NCBI RefSeq assembly: GCF_000244895.1
Contig: NZ_CM001441.1
Coordinates: forward strand, 5,236,198 to 5,300,197
Direction of reading: 5' to 3'
DNA from: Desulfosporosinus youngiae DSM 17734
GTDB lineage: Bacteria; Bacillota; Desulfitobacteriia; Desulfitobacteriales; Desulfitobacteriaceae
Length of the DNA stretch: 64,000 nucleotides
This document shows, in pieces, positions 26,712 through 34,081 of the stretch. Within the stretch, counting starts at the first letter, position 1. The number at the start of each line of letters is the position of its first letter. Under the pieces are notes generated by a model, which worked only from the letters and a program-made list of their open reading frames with translations, was not told the DNA's origin and searched no databases. Made by a program: the position numbers and the translations under genes.

Positions 26712-27074
26712 TTACACCGAAAAACAGCCTGTAGAATCCCACTTTTTCACGGCCTTGGGTTGATCGATGGACATCCCCTCCATAAGCCAGCGGAATTCTT
26801 GGCGGGTAATCCCGCGGACCGCTTCAGCATTCTTGGGCCATTGGAATTTGCTCTTTTCCAGTCGTTTATACAGAAGAACAAAGCCATCTCCTTCCCAATA
26901 GAGTGCCTTCAGTCGATCATGCCGACGACCGCAAAAGAGAAACAAACTGTTCTGGAACGGGTTGAGCTGGAAGTTTTGCTGAACCAAGGCTGTCAGTCCG
27001 TCGATGGACTTGCGCATGTCGGTATACCCGCAGGCGACGTAGATTTTATCGGCCTTAGAGAGATCACCGAGCAT
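26712..27074 (-). CDS. tnpB: IS66 family protein TnpB (Orf2)
   Basis: 120 residues with the conserved IS66 Orf2 signature: YVACGYTDMRKSIDGL near the start, then LFLFCGRRHDRLKALYWEGDGF in the middle, and the end LMEGMSI. It is needed for transposition in this family, though its exact biochemical role is unsettled. It overlaps tnpA by 11 bases. The older remnant has lost this gene. Confidence 0.93.
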   Translation of the reverse strand: MLGDLSKADKIYVACGYTDMRKSIDGLTALVQQNFQLNPFQNSLFLFCGRRHDRLKALYWEGDGFVLLYKRLEKSKFQWPKNAEAVRGITRQEFRWLMEGMSIDQPKAVKKWDSTGCFSV

Positions 27075-27438
27075 GATGGAGTGCCCTCAGAGTATTCTCG
27101 ATTAATTCTATCGATGCGGTGTTATGAATTTCCAGGATTATGGCATCCATACGCACTACGATAGCCGGTGACGATGATTCAATAGATTGGGGACTGACCC
27201 GGTTGACTTGGTCAAGTGGAAAAGAAACTGGCACGATTGAATTGTTTTCGGGTTGAAGTGATGGCAGAGCTTCGCAGGCGGCTGTACGGACTTTTTTCAA
27301 CCAATAGTAATAATTTCTCGGTATAATACTATTCTCAGCGCACCAGACAGCGACAGTCTGTCCACTGCTCCGGCATTCACGGACGATCTCAGTCCACTGA
27401 TTTAATCGGTAGTTACGGGTTGCTTCTCTGGTATCCAA
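27064..27438 (-). CDS. tnpA: IS66 family protein TnpA (Orf1)
   Basis: 124 residues. The N-terminal half is a helix-turn-helix region (YRLNQWTEIVRECRSSGQTV, AVWCAENSIIPRNYYYWLKK) typical of IS66 Orf1, likely binding the element's ends. The C-terminal half is variable. It is the first gene of the element, about 110 bases inside the right terminal repeat. Confidence 0.9.
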   Translation of the reverse strand: MDTREATRNYRLNQWTEIVRECRSSGQTVAVWCAENSIIPRNYYYWLKKVRTAACEALPSLQPENNSIVPVSFPLDQVNRVSPQSIESSSPAIVVRMDAIILEIHNTASIELIENTLRALHHAR

Positions 27439-27550
27439 CTCTAAACCTCCTTTGCAGTTTTTCCACTAACTCGAAAAACTGCAAAACTCTAATTTAGAGT
27501 ATTTCATAGTTTCAAATAGGTTTCTACACACTGTCTTATTGGACGCTTAC

Positions 27551-27558
27551 TTTCGAGC
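27551..27558. repeat. Right target-site duplication of the IS66
   Basis: TTTCGAGC is identical to bases 25016-25023, confirming a recent, unrearranged insertion. Confidence 0.92.
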
Positions 27559-27584
27559 CGCTATTTCATCCATCCACCGCTTAT

Positions 27585-27911
27585 GAATATATGGCTGAAA
27601 TGCTTAAATAGTGGCCGCCTATTACAAAGGACGAATATGACAACGATTGAAACCTACACCACTCATGAAAGATGGTGAATTATCATCACTTAAAAGAGTT
27701 TCTAAGGAGACTCTTTTTGAGTTTTTACTTCGGAGGCCTTTTCCGACCCAAGCACTAGTTGGCGGAGGAAGTCCGGTTGTACCAAATGAAATAACCTTGG
27801 CGCATTCATCGAAGTCGATAAGAAAGCCTCTCGCTTTAGCGAAAGGCTTTCTCGTAACTTTTGATCAATTATTCTTGTGAAATCAAGATTATAAGCAATT
27901 CTCTTCGAAAA
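27585..27911. other. Intergenic stretch downstream of slpB
   Basis: No gene is seen. A plus-strand terminator-like hairpin lies at 27692-27718 (AAAAGAGT/ACTCTTTT, then TTTTTGAGTTTTT), though no plus-strand gene precedes it. It may be a leftover from before the IS insertions. The hairpin at 27821-27852 serves slpB. Confidence 0.4.
27821..27852 (-). terminator. Terminator hairpin after slpB
   Basis: Fifteen-base arms AGAAAGCCTCTCGCT and AGCGAAAGGCTTTCT with one mismatch and a 2-nt loop, 60 bases beyond the slpB stop. The T-run is poor. Confidence 0.6.
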
Positions 27912-30900
27912 TTACTGCCAGTTTACACCGTTGAATGTCATTGTCTCTGGTACATAAGCGCTGCCAGCTGCGTCTTTCAATACGCCTGGTTTAGCCTTGA
28001 TTGTATCACCAAATGAAGCTCCAGTTACAACAAGTGTTACAACGCTAGCATTATAGGTAGCTGATGTAATAGTTACGGTACCATCGGCTACAAATTGGTT
28101 CTTAATCTCGGTAGCAGGAGGTATTGCCATACCACCAATGTATAGAGGAGCGCTGAATGTTAATACTAAGTCTGTATCATCAGCACTAACAAGTGATGCA
28201 GTTGGAGCAGCAGCTATAGCTGCATAAGTGATAGTAACCGTCAAGGTTTTATCATTTGCTCCAGAGACAGCACTAGATGCTGACAATGATCCTGGAACTG
28301 TAACGGCTCCAGGTCCAGCTCCAGTAAACGAGTGAGTAGCATCAGCTGTTAATACAACCGTTGCGGCAGGTGATCCTACTACAAAGTTACCAGCTGTTAC
28401 TCCTGCTGTCCAACTAATTGTTCCTGTATAACCTGTTCCTGCAGCTATTGTTGTTGCTGCTGCTTCACCAACAACTGGTACAGGTATAGATACTGTTGCA
28501 CTTGTTATAGGAGTTACTGCTGCCACAGTTGGAACTATTTTTACAATGTCAATGAATCTGCTGGCATTTGGTACTTGCTCATCAAGCGACACTTGTACGC
28601 TATCGCCAACTTTAATATCTCTTAAAGCCTTAACAAGAATGTCACTGACATCTTTAGCATTTAGTACAGATCCATCTGAAACTAACACGTAGTCTATCCC
28701 ATCGATTTGTACTGTACGAGTAGATATAGCAACATCTGTTACAGTTCCAGAAACGATACGTGGGCGCAGGTTCAAGTTAATATCCTCAACCTGGCCGTTA
28801 TCGTCATTAACTTTAAGAGCCACTAAGGAACCTTTATTGATACTGCTATCGGTCACTTTGTCAACGTTGTAAGTTTTCTTGACACCATCAACTAGAACAG
28901 TCAATTCTGTAATTTCTAGTTTAGTATTACGCAATACTTTTGTTACAACTCCGTTAACTTCGGTAGTGTCTTCAGCATCAGTTCCTTTGATAATCAGATA
29001 CTTGATTTCATTATCACTATTCACATAGTAAGTAGCTTCCTGTACTTTAAAGCCTTTATCTTTTAATGCTCCCCATGTAGTTACGACAATGTCATCAGCA
29101 TCTGGATTATACGTTCCAGTATCATGACCATCAAATACTACTGTACTGCTCAACAGCTTTGAACCATTCATGAACTTATCTGTCAATTTAACCGCAAGGT
29201 CGCCGCCAGCAACTGATAATGTGTCTGGGGTTATGAACTCAAATCCGACAACTTTACCACTATCATTTTTCTTAAGCTCAATAAGGCTATTATCTACAGC
29301 GCTGTCAAGATCGACAATCGCTAAGCCACCGTTCCAAGCTGTAGCAGTTGTTCCGGCTACTAAGTTTCCGTTCAGATCAAATGCCTGATTATTTTCATCT
29401 AGGGCTACAATCTCATGGTTTGCATTAAGCCCAAATTTATCAATTTTTAAAGTGCTGACAGGGCTTGATGGGAAGTACTTATCTACTTGATATTTCTTGC
29501 CATTAGTTCCGGTAACACTATCTAGAGAATCGATACGGATGGTGTAGGATTGCTCTTCACCCGCTCCATCGACACCTTCTAGCTCTACTGTTCCTCTAGT
29601 ATCGACACTGTTAGCAAAGTAGATTACTGCATCGTCAGTTAAGTGGAAACCGTCTTTATTTGATGCCACAGCAGCCTGCTCACCAGTAAGATAGATAGCA
29701 TCACCTTTGTGATCTAAGAACAATGTAACTCTTCCGCCAGCTTGGAACTCTTCAGCTACATCGCTGTCAACATCTTCAAAGTCGTCGCCGTCAAGATATT
29801 GAGTCGGCTTGTTGTACTTAAGACCTGCAAAGTTATAGGTTGTTCCATCAATTCTGATTTCAGCGCTAAATACATCTTCGATCTCACCGGAAACAGAATC
29901 GTTGTAAACTACTGCAAATCCATCTCCGTCATTAGAATCAGCATCAAAGTAAATGATGTCTCCTTCTTCCAGATCACTAACAGCGATTTGCTTGCCATCT
30001 TTAACAACGAGGTAGTCTTCAAGATCAATTTCGGTGTCATCATAAGAGACAGCTACAGTTTCCTCTACTTCGGAAACGATAAGATAATCATCCCACATGT
30101 AAGCTTGAATTAGCTCAACCTCTCCGGTACTGTTGAAGAACACTCTAGCATAGTCATACTCATCGCCATCATTACCAAAAGTTACACTTGAATCGTTCAC
30201 ATAGAACTTAAATCCAGTTTCAGCGAGATCATACTTTGTGTCGTTGATTTCAATTTCGCCGTAGTCGCTTCCTGCACGATCTTCAGTGATTTCAAGACCG
30301 CCAGAAACTACTGTTTCATCTTCATATACAATATTTACTAAGTCACGGTCTGAGTTATACCATACACGTGCTTTGCGGCCTAGTGCGTCACCATAATCAA
30401 ATTTTGTGGTTTTAGGAACATTGATTGTTACTGCTCCAATTTTAATTTTACGACCACTCGGGTCAACATCTAAAATTCTTTCCTTGACATATGCAGGACG
30501 GTTGAATGTAGTTTTAAGACTTGTTCCATCGGCATTTACTGTCACGGTGTAATTAGTAACGTAAGAAAGTACAGGATTTGCTTGGTTAGCATCATCATGG
30601 GAATATAATTCAACGGTCGCAATCAACCCATTTGAATTTAATACTGCACTTTTTACACCATAGCGAGCCAATGTGTTTGCGTTTTGAACTGCTACATCTG
30701 AAGTTTCAAGTTTAGAAATAGGTTTACTGAAAGTAATCTCAAGAACGCTGTTTGCATCGTTAAGAGCACTTACTGATAAAATTTTCAACTCATTTGTATC
30801 AGGTGTAACTTGGCCAGCTGCAACGCCAGCGCGTACGCTCTCAGGAACAACAAACTCGCCACCAAGAGCAGTAACTACAGCGCTAGCTGGAGATTTGCTG

Positions 30901-31781
30901 TAAGTGAAAGCTGCAGCAGCAGGAACTGTTTTGCCGTCTGTAAGAACGATAGGCGATTTTGTTTGAGCTGCAAGCGGAGCACCTGCCAGAGCATCAATAC
31001 CGGTTACGCCGTTAGCAACATAGACATTGTCAAACGCGAGTCCAGCTGCGAAATCTTTAATAACTTGGTTATTGGTGTCATAAGCGGTCATACCATAGTG
31101 GCGAGTTGCGCCAGGAAGTCCGGCTACTACTGTATCACTGATAACGCCTGATCCGCCGATAACATCACTGGATGTGATTCCAGCACTTGTTAAGTAAGAA
31201 GCTACACTAGCAGGAAGAGCATCTTTGTCAGTTAAGAGAATTGCTTGATTAGCAGCAGCAGCTACTGAAGCAATGGAGAGTGCGTCCGGAACAGTGTTAG
31301 CGATAGCAACTTTGGTTACGCCAGTCATTTTCTTAGCGATATTGACGGATGTTTCAGCACGGTCATATCCACCAAGAGCTTCAACTTCGATACCCATAGC
31401 TTTTAACTCATCGATAACCCCTTGTTTAATAACAGCAGTTCCGCTTGTTACATAAACTTTTTTAACTTCGAGTTTAGTGAGCTCAGCTTTGGTAGCAGCA
31501 TCTAAGGTGTCTCCGGCTCCGGTCAACAGGATAGGAGCTTTTAAGGAAGCAGCCAAAGGACCAGCAGTTAAAGCATCAACCATACCATAGGAGGTTGAGG
31601 ATGCGAGAACAGCAGTACCGGTATAGCCGGTTTGGTCAGCGATTTTTACAGCGGTTTGTTCAGCGGTTACGCCAGCAATACGAGTTGGAACTGGTGCAGC
31701 AGCGAAAACATTAAATGGAATCATGCTTAATGTCATACCTGCGATAGCTAAAGTAGCTAAAGCTTTTTTAGTTTTCTTCAT
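27912..31781 (-). CDS. S-layer protein with three N-terminal CWB2 modules and extra C-terminal tail (slpB)
   Basis: 1289 residues from the ATG at 31781, which has GAGAGGAG before it exactly as in slpA; the in-frame ATG at 31805 lacks one. Signal, three CWB2 modules and the acidic beta-rich body align with slpA over its whole length, to IVPT (IIPT in slpA). It then continues about 205 residues: a Thr/Ala/Val-rich Ig-like segment (VTITYAAIAAAPTAS region), then LVLTFSAPLYIGG, and the end TMTFNGVNWQ. The tail resembles bacterial Ig/SbsA-type repeats. Both genes look intact, so the cell could build mixed or alternate S-layers. Confidence 0.85.
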   Translation of the reverse strand: MKKTKKALATLAIAGMTLSMIPFNVFAAAPVPTRIAGVTAEQTAVKIADQTGYTGTAVLASSTSYGMVDALTAGPLAASLKAPILLTGAGDTLDAATKAELTKLEVKKVYVTSGTAVIKQGVIDELKAMGIEVEALGGYDRAETSVNIAKKMTGVTKVAIANTVPDALSIASVAAAANQAILLTDKDALPASVASYLTSAGITSSDVIGGSGVISDTVVAGLPGATRHYGMTAYDTNNQVIKDFAAGLAFDNVYVANGVTGIDALAGAPLAAQTKSPIVLTDGKTVPAAAAFTYSKSPASAVVTALGGEFVVPESVRAGVAAGQVTPDTNELKILSVSALNDANSVLEITFSKPISKLETSDVAVQNANTLARYGVKSAVLNSNGLIATVELYSHDDANQANPVLSYVTNYTVTVNADGTSLKTTFNRPAYVKERILDVDPSGRKIKIGAVTINVPKTTKFDYGDALGRKARVWYNSDRDLVNIVYEDETVVSGGLEITEDRAGSDYGEIEINDTKYDLAETGFKFYVNDSSVTFGNDGDEYDYARVFFNSTGEVELIQAYMWDDYLIVSEVEETVAVSYDDTEIDLEDYLVVKDGKQIAVSDLEEGDIIYFDADSNDGDGFAVVYNDSVSGEIEDVFSAEIRIDGTTYNFAGLKYNKPTQYLDGDDFEDVDSDVAEEFQAGGRVTLFLDHKGDAIYLTGEQAAVASNKDGFHLTDDAVIYFANSVDTRGTVELEGVDGAGEEQSYTIRIDSLDSVTGTNGKKYQVDKYFPSSPVSTLKIDKFGLNANHEIVALDENNQAFDLNGNLVAGTTATAWNGGLAIVDLDSAVDNSLIELKKNDSGKVVGFEFITPDTLSVAGGDLAVKLTDKFMNGSKLLSSTVVFDGHDTGTYNPDADDIVVTTWGALKDKGFKVQEATYYVNSDNEIKYLIIKGTDAEDTTEVNGVVTKVLRNTKLEITELTVLVDGVKKTYNVDKVTDSSINKGSLVALKVNDDNGQVEDINLNLRPRIVSGTVTDVAISTRTVQIDGIDYVLVSDGSVLNAKDVSDILVKALRDIKVGDSVQVSLDEQVPNASRFIDIVKIVPTVAAVTPITSATVSIPVPVVGEAAATTIAAGTGYTGTISWTAGVTAGNFVVGSPAATVVLTADATHSFTGAGPGAVTVPGSLSASSAVSGANDKTLTVTITYAAIAAAPTASLVSADDTDLVLTFSAPLYIGGMAIPPATEIKNQFVADGTVTITSATYNASVVTLVVTGASFGDTIKAKPGVLKDAAGSAYVPETMTFNGVNWQ

Positions 31782-31895
31782 GTAGTGAATTTCTCCTCTC
31801 GTCATTGGATCTCTTTCTTTGGGAAATGAACTATCTCTCTTTACCAGGACGTCTTTTTAGTCGCCCCTCACCCCCTTAAAATGTGTAGCACAATC

Positions 31896-31919
31896 TTTAG
31901 ACATTGCGCAATATCTAAA
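31896..31919. promoter_or_regulatory. Palindromic element shared by both S-layer genes (slpB copy)
   Basis: Half-sites TTTAGACATTGC and GCAATATCTAAA match in 22 of 24 positions to their own reverse complement. The spacing to the start codon (about 115 bases) is close to that of the slpA copy. On the slpB strand it is preceded by GTGGAATACTTT, also conserved at slpA. Confidence 0.62.
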
Positions 31920-32076
31920 AGTATTCCACAGAATAAACGGGAGCGTCCCCCCTAAGGATGACGGTTATTCATCCCTCCTGTGGCATACCATTTAGAACGC
32001 ATGGGAAATGAAGAAACCACAAAAAGGTCTATATTAGCTATATATATTCTTCGCCATAGCCAATATTCCTGCTTGC

Positions 32077-32124
32077 TGTCCGATTTTTTTTAGGGGACTG
32101 ACACTAGCCTTATCCCATCGGACA
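32077..32124. repeat. Stem-loop, possible REP-like element
   Basis: Eight-base perfect arms TGTCCGAT and ATCGGACA enclose 32 bases. It lies in a non-coding gap. One copy only in the window. Confidence 0.35.
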
Positions 32125-32385
32125 AGTTTCCAATTTTACTGGTTCTAGTTTACACTAAAACCTTCTAGTTTTCCACCATTTAGTCAAAAATATACTGACT
32201 TCTCATGGGAATATATGAAGTATAGCATATTATTTGACTCTAATCATGAAGTTTTTGTGGAGTTTCAACAAATAATTTATTGAGATGCTTGGTGCTTTAC
32301 CAAGCTATCATGCTTAAGTTATGCAATCAATCCGTGAATTTCGGACTACTAAATTTCAATGCACATGAGATCAGATTGTTTATGC

Positions 32386-33975
32386 CTAATACCCTGCGAA
32401 GCTTAGAATCCCTCGATATATTCCCTGGGCAGCTTTTTTTTGAAACTCCGGTGAGGTTAAAAGAGCCTCTTCGGTTGGGTTAGAAAGAAAACCAAGTTCC
32501 ACAAGGACCGCAGGCATTTCTGTATTCTTGATTACATAGAACGCAGCATCCTTGACTCCCCGGCTGGGTAAGCCGAGCGCTTGAACCAGCTCACTCTGAA
32601 CGCTCGCCGCTAAGGTCTTGGATTGCGCACCCACCGGGTTCTGTGAACTATAATAAGTTGTCGTCCCCGAGGTTTCAGGATTACTGAAAGAATCATTGTG
32701 GATACTGATAAAAAGGTCTGCCTTTGTGTCGTTGGCTATTTTAGTCCTTGCTTCAAGGTCTGCCCGTTCTGAATAGGTTCCCTCAGCCGGTGAAACGTCT
32801 GTGCTGCGGGTCAAGATAACCCGTGCTCCCGCAGAACGCAGCAAACTTGCCAGATCGATCCCCACCGGAAGGGTATTACTTTTCTCATACCTCCCGGACA
32901 CACCTTTTGCGCCTGGATCAGGCCCGCCGTGCCCTGGGTCTACGACAATCGTCAGATTTGCCAAAAGGTAGGGGGGCTGCACAGTTCCATCTAACATACC
33001 TCTGACTTTATCTGTGATTACAGCCGCTCCTCCGATAATCACAACACGGAGAGGGCTTTCCGCCGGCGTGGATAAGACGGAATAAATGGCACCCGGCAAG
33101 ATATCTCTTTGGGTCAGAACGATGCCTGCCCGCTTTTTAGCGGCCAGACCTCCTGCCGCGAGAGCGTCGGGAAAATTTTCACCTGTTACCATATACGTTG
33201 TTTGGGAAGGCAGCGCATCCCGGGCAAACTCATAGATTTCGGCGGCTGTATCATAGCGGTCGTTTCCGAATATTCGCTCCACGCTCTGCAGAAGGTCTAA
33301 GATCTTAGAGGATACCACGGCTTCCCCGCCGACAACAATCGTATGCAAATCCCCTTCTTTCTGAAAATCATTGATTGCTTGTTTAGTTGCGCTGGGCATC
33401 GTATGTGACATTGTCAAAAGAATCGGAGTCTCGGTCGCCCCTGCGTAGGCTGAAATAGAGAGCGCATCAGGGAACTGTTCTCCGCTGGCTAAGATGACTT
33501 GGCCCTTTGACCCTACGCGTTCGGCGACCTTTTGGGCTGTTTCAAATTGATCATACCCATAAATTCGTTCCGGTTGGTCTAATCCGGCCTTTAAGATGTC
33601 CTCCTCAACCTTTTGGCTTAAAGCGGCTGTTCCTCCGAGAAGGATGACGTTCTCCGCCCCCAGACGTTTGATTTCTTGCATAACCTTCTCGTCAACTCCG
33701 CCGACCGGGGTCAGGAGAATCGGTGCATCCAGCTGATGGGAAAGCGGTGCCGCTACTAAAGCATCCGGAAAATTGTCGCAGTTAGCGAGTATGACGGTCT
33801 CTGCCTTTCTCCAGCCTTCTATAGAGACGTTGATCGCGGTATCAATCTGACGCATCCCATAAATTCTTTGTGTGTCTAAGGATAATGGAGTGGCTTGGAC
33901 CGGACTCTGAAAAGCCACCAAAAATCCGAAGCCTACTAACACTATCCCTATAAGTCTCGATTTTAACTTTGCCAC
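32386..33975 (-). CDS. CWB2-anchored N-acetylmuramoyl-L-alanine amidase
   Basis: 529 residues: signal peptide (about 1-28), three CWB2 modules (about 37-325; strands such as APILLT, TPILLT and the FPDAL motif), then an Amidase_3 domain (341-529). Zinc and catalytic residues are in place: His349 in DPGHGG, Glu364 in YEKSNTL, His426 in SIHNDS and Glu493 in VELGF. It cleaves the bond between muramic acid and the stem peptide. The architecture mirrors C. difficile Cwp6-type amidases, though here the binding modules precede the enzyme. The GTG start follows AAGGAG. Confidence 0.93.
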   Translation of the reverse strand: MAKLKSRLIGIVLVGFGFLVAFQSPVQATPLSLDTQRIYGMRQIDTAINVSIEGWRKAETVILANCDNFPDALVAAPLSHQLDAPILLTPVGGVDEKVMQEIKRLGAENVILLGGTAALSQKVEEDILKAGLDQPERIYGYDQFETAQKVAERVGSKGQVILASGEQFPDALSISAYAGATETPILLTMSHTMPSATKQAINDFQKEGDLHTIVVGGEAVVSSKILDLLQSVERIFGNDRYDTAAEIYEFARDALPSQTTYMVTGENFPDALAAGGLAAKKRAGIVLTQRDILPGAIYSVLSTPAESPLRVVIIGGAAVITDKVRGMLDGTVQPPYLLANLTIVVDPGHGGPDPGAKGVSGRYEKSNTLPVGIDLASLLRSAGARVILTRSTDVSPAEGTYSERADLEARTKIANDTKADLFISIHNDSFSNPETSGTTTYYSSQNPVGAQSKTLAASVQSELVQALGLPSRGVKDAAFYVIKNTEMPAVLVELGFLSNPTEEALLTSPEFQKKAAQGIYRGILSFAGY

Positions 33976-34081
33976 TTCATCACTCCTTGTTGGTTAAACT
34001 ATCCCTGTTTTTAATTTCGACAAGATACATCTTGTTCCTGCCTGACCTTCGTCCCAATTCGATCCGATCTCATGCTTCATG

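Larger units (their letters stand above)
25024..27550 (-). mobile_element. Intact IS66-family insertion sequence (2527 bp)
   Basis: Terminal inverted repeats are visible. The left end starts GTAAGCGTCAAATAAG and the right end, read inward, starts GTAAGCGTCCAATAAG, with similarity continuing for roughly 30 bases. It carries tnpA, tnpB and tnpC in the standard order on the minus strand, all open. It is flanked by an exact 8-bp duplication, TTTCGAGC, the usual IS66 target length. It landed in the right end of the older IS66 remnant. Confidence 0.93.
23146..27584 (-). mobile_element. Old IS66 element, decayed and interrupted by a younger IS66
   Basis: The left end reads GTAAGCGGTGGA (23146-23157) and the right end its near complement TCCACCGCTTAT (27573-27584). 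Further inside both ends carry an AAATAGCG motif. Between them lie a broken tnpC, an intact tnpA and no tnpB. The right end is split from the body by the younger IS66 at 25024-27550. Flanking direct repeats are not clear (TATGACTA against TATGAATA in ambiguous register), consistent with age. Confidence 0.65.
19621..31800. repeat. Large inverted repeat formed by slpA and slpB
   Basis: About 3.3 kb of each gene (19621-22916 and about 28528-31800) are homologous in opposite orientation, with the IS66 nest between. By eye, the segments compared are about 88% identical at the 5' end and about 93% near slpA 21540-21980. Recombination between the arms would invert the middle and exchange the 3' ends. 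Confidence 0.75.
31782..32385 (-). promoter_or_regulatory. slpB leader and spacer to the amidase gene
   Basis: No gene is seen. The first 140 bases are the slpB leader with the palindrome. A hairpin with arms TGTCCGAT/ATCGGACA lies at 32077-32124 and holds GGGGACTGACACT, reminiscent of REP-type dispersed elements. Another small hairpin, GCTTGGT/ACCAAGC (32287-32305), lies beyond the amidase stop and may help end that transcript. Confidence 0.4.

Noticed and set aside
23138-27592. Target-site duplication of the older IS66 (TATGACTA and TATGAATA)
   Set aside because: Seven of eight bases match, but the register does not fit the terminal repeats on both sides, so it is not safe to call.
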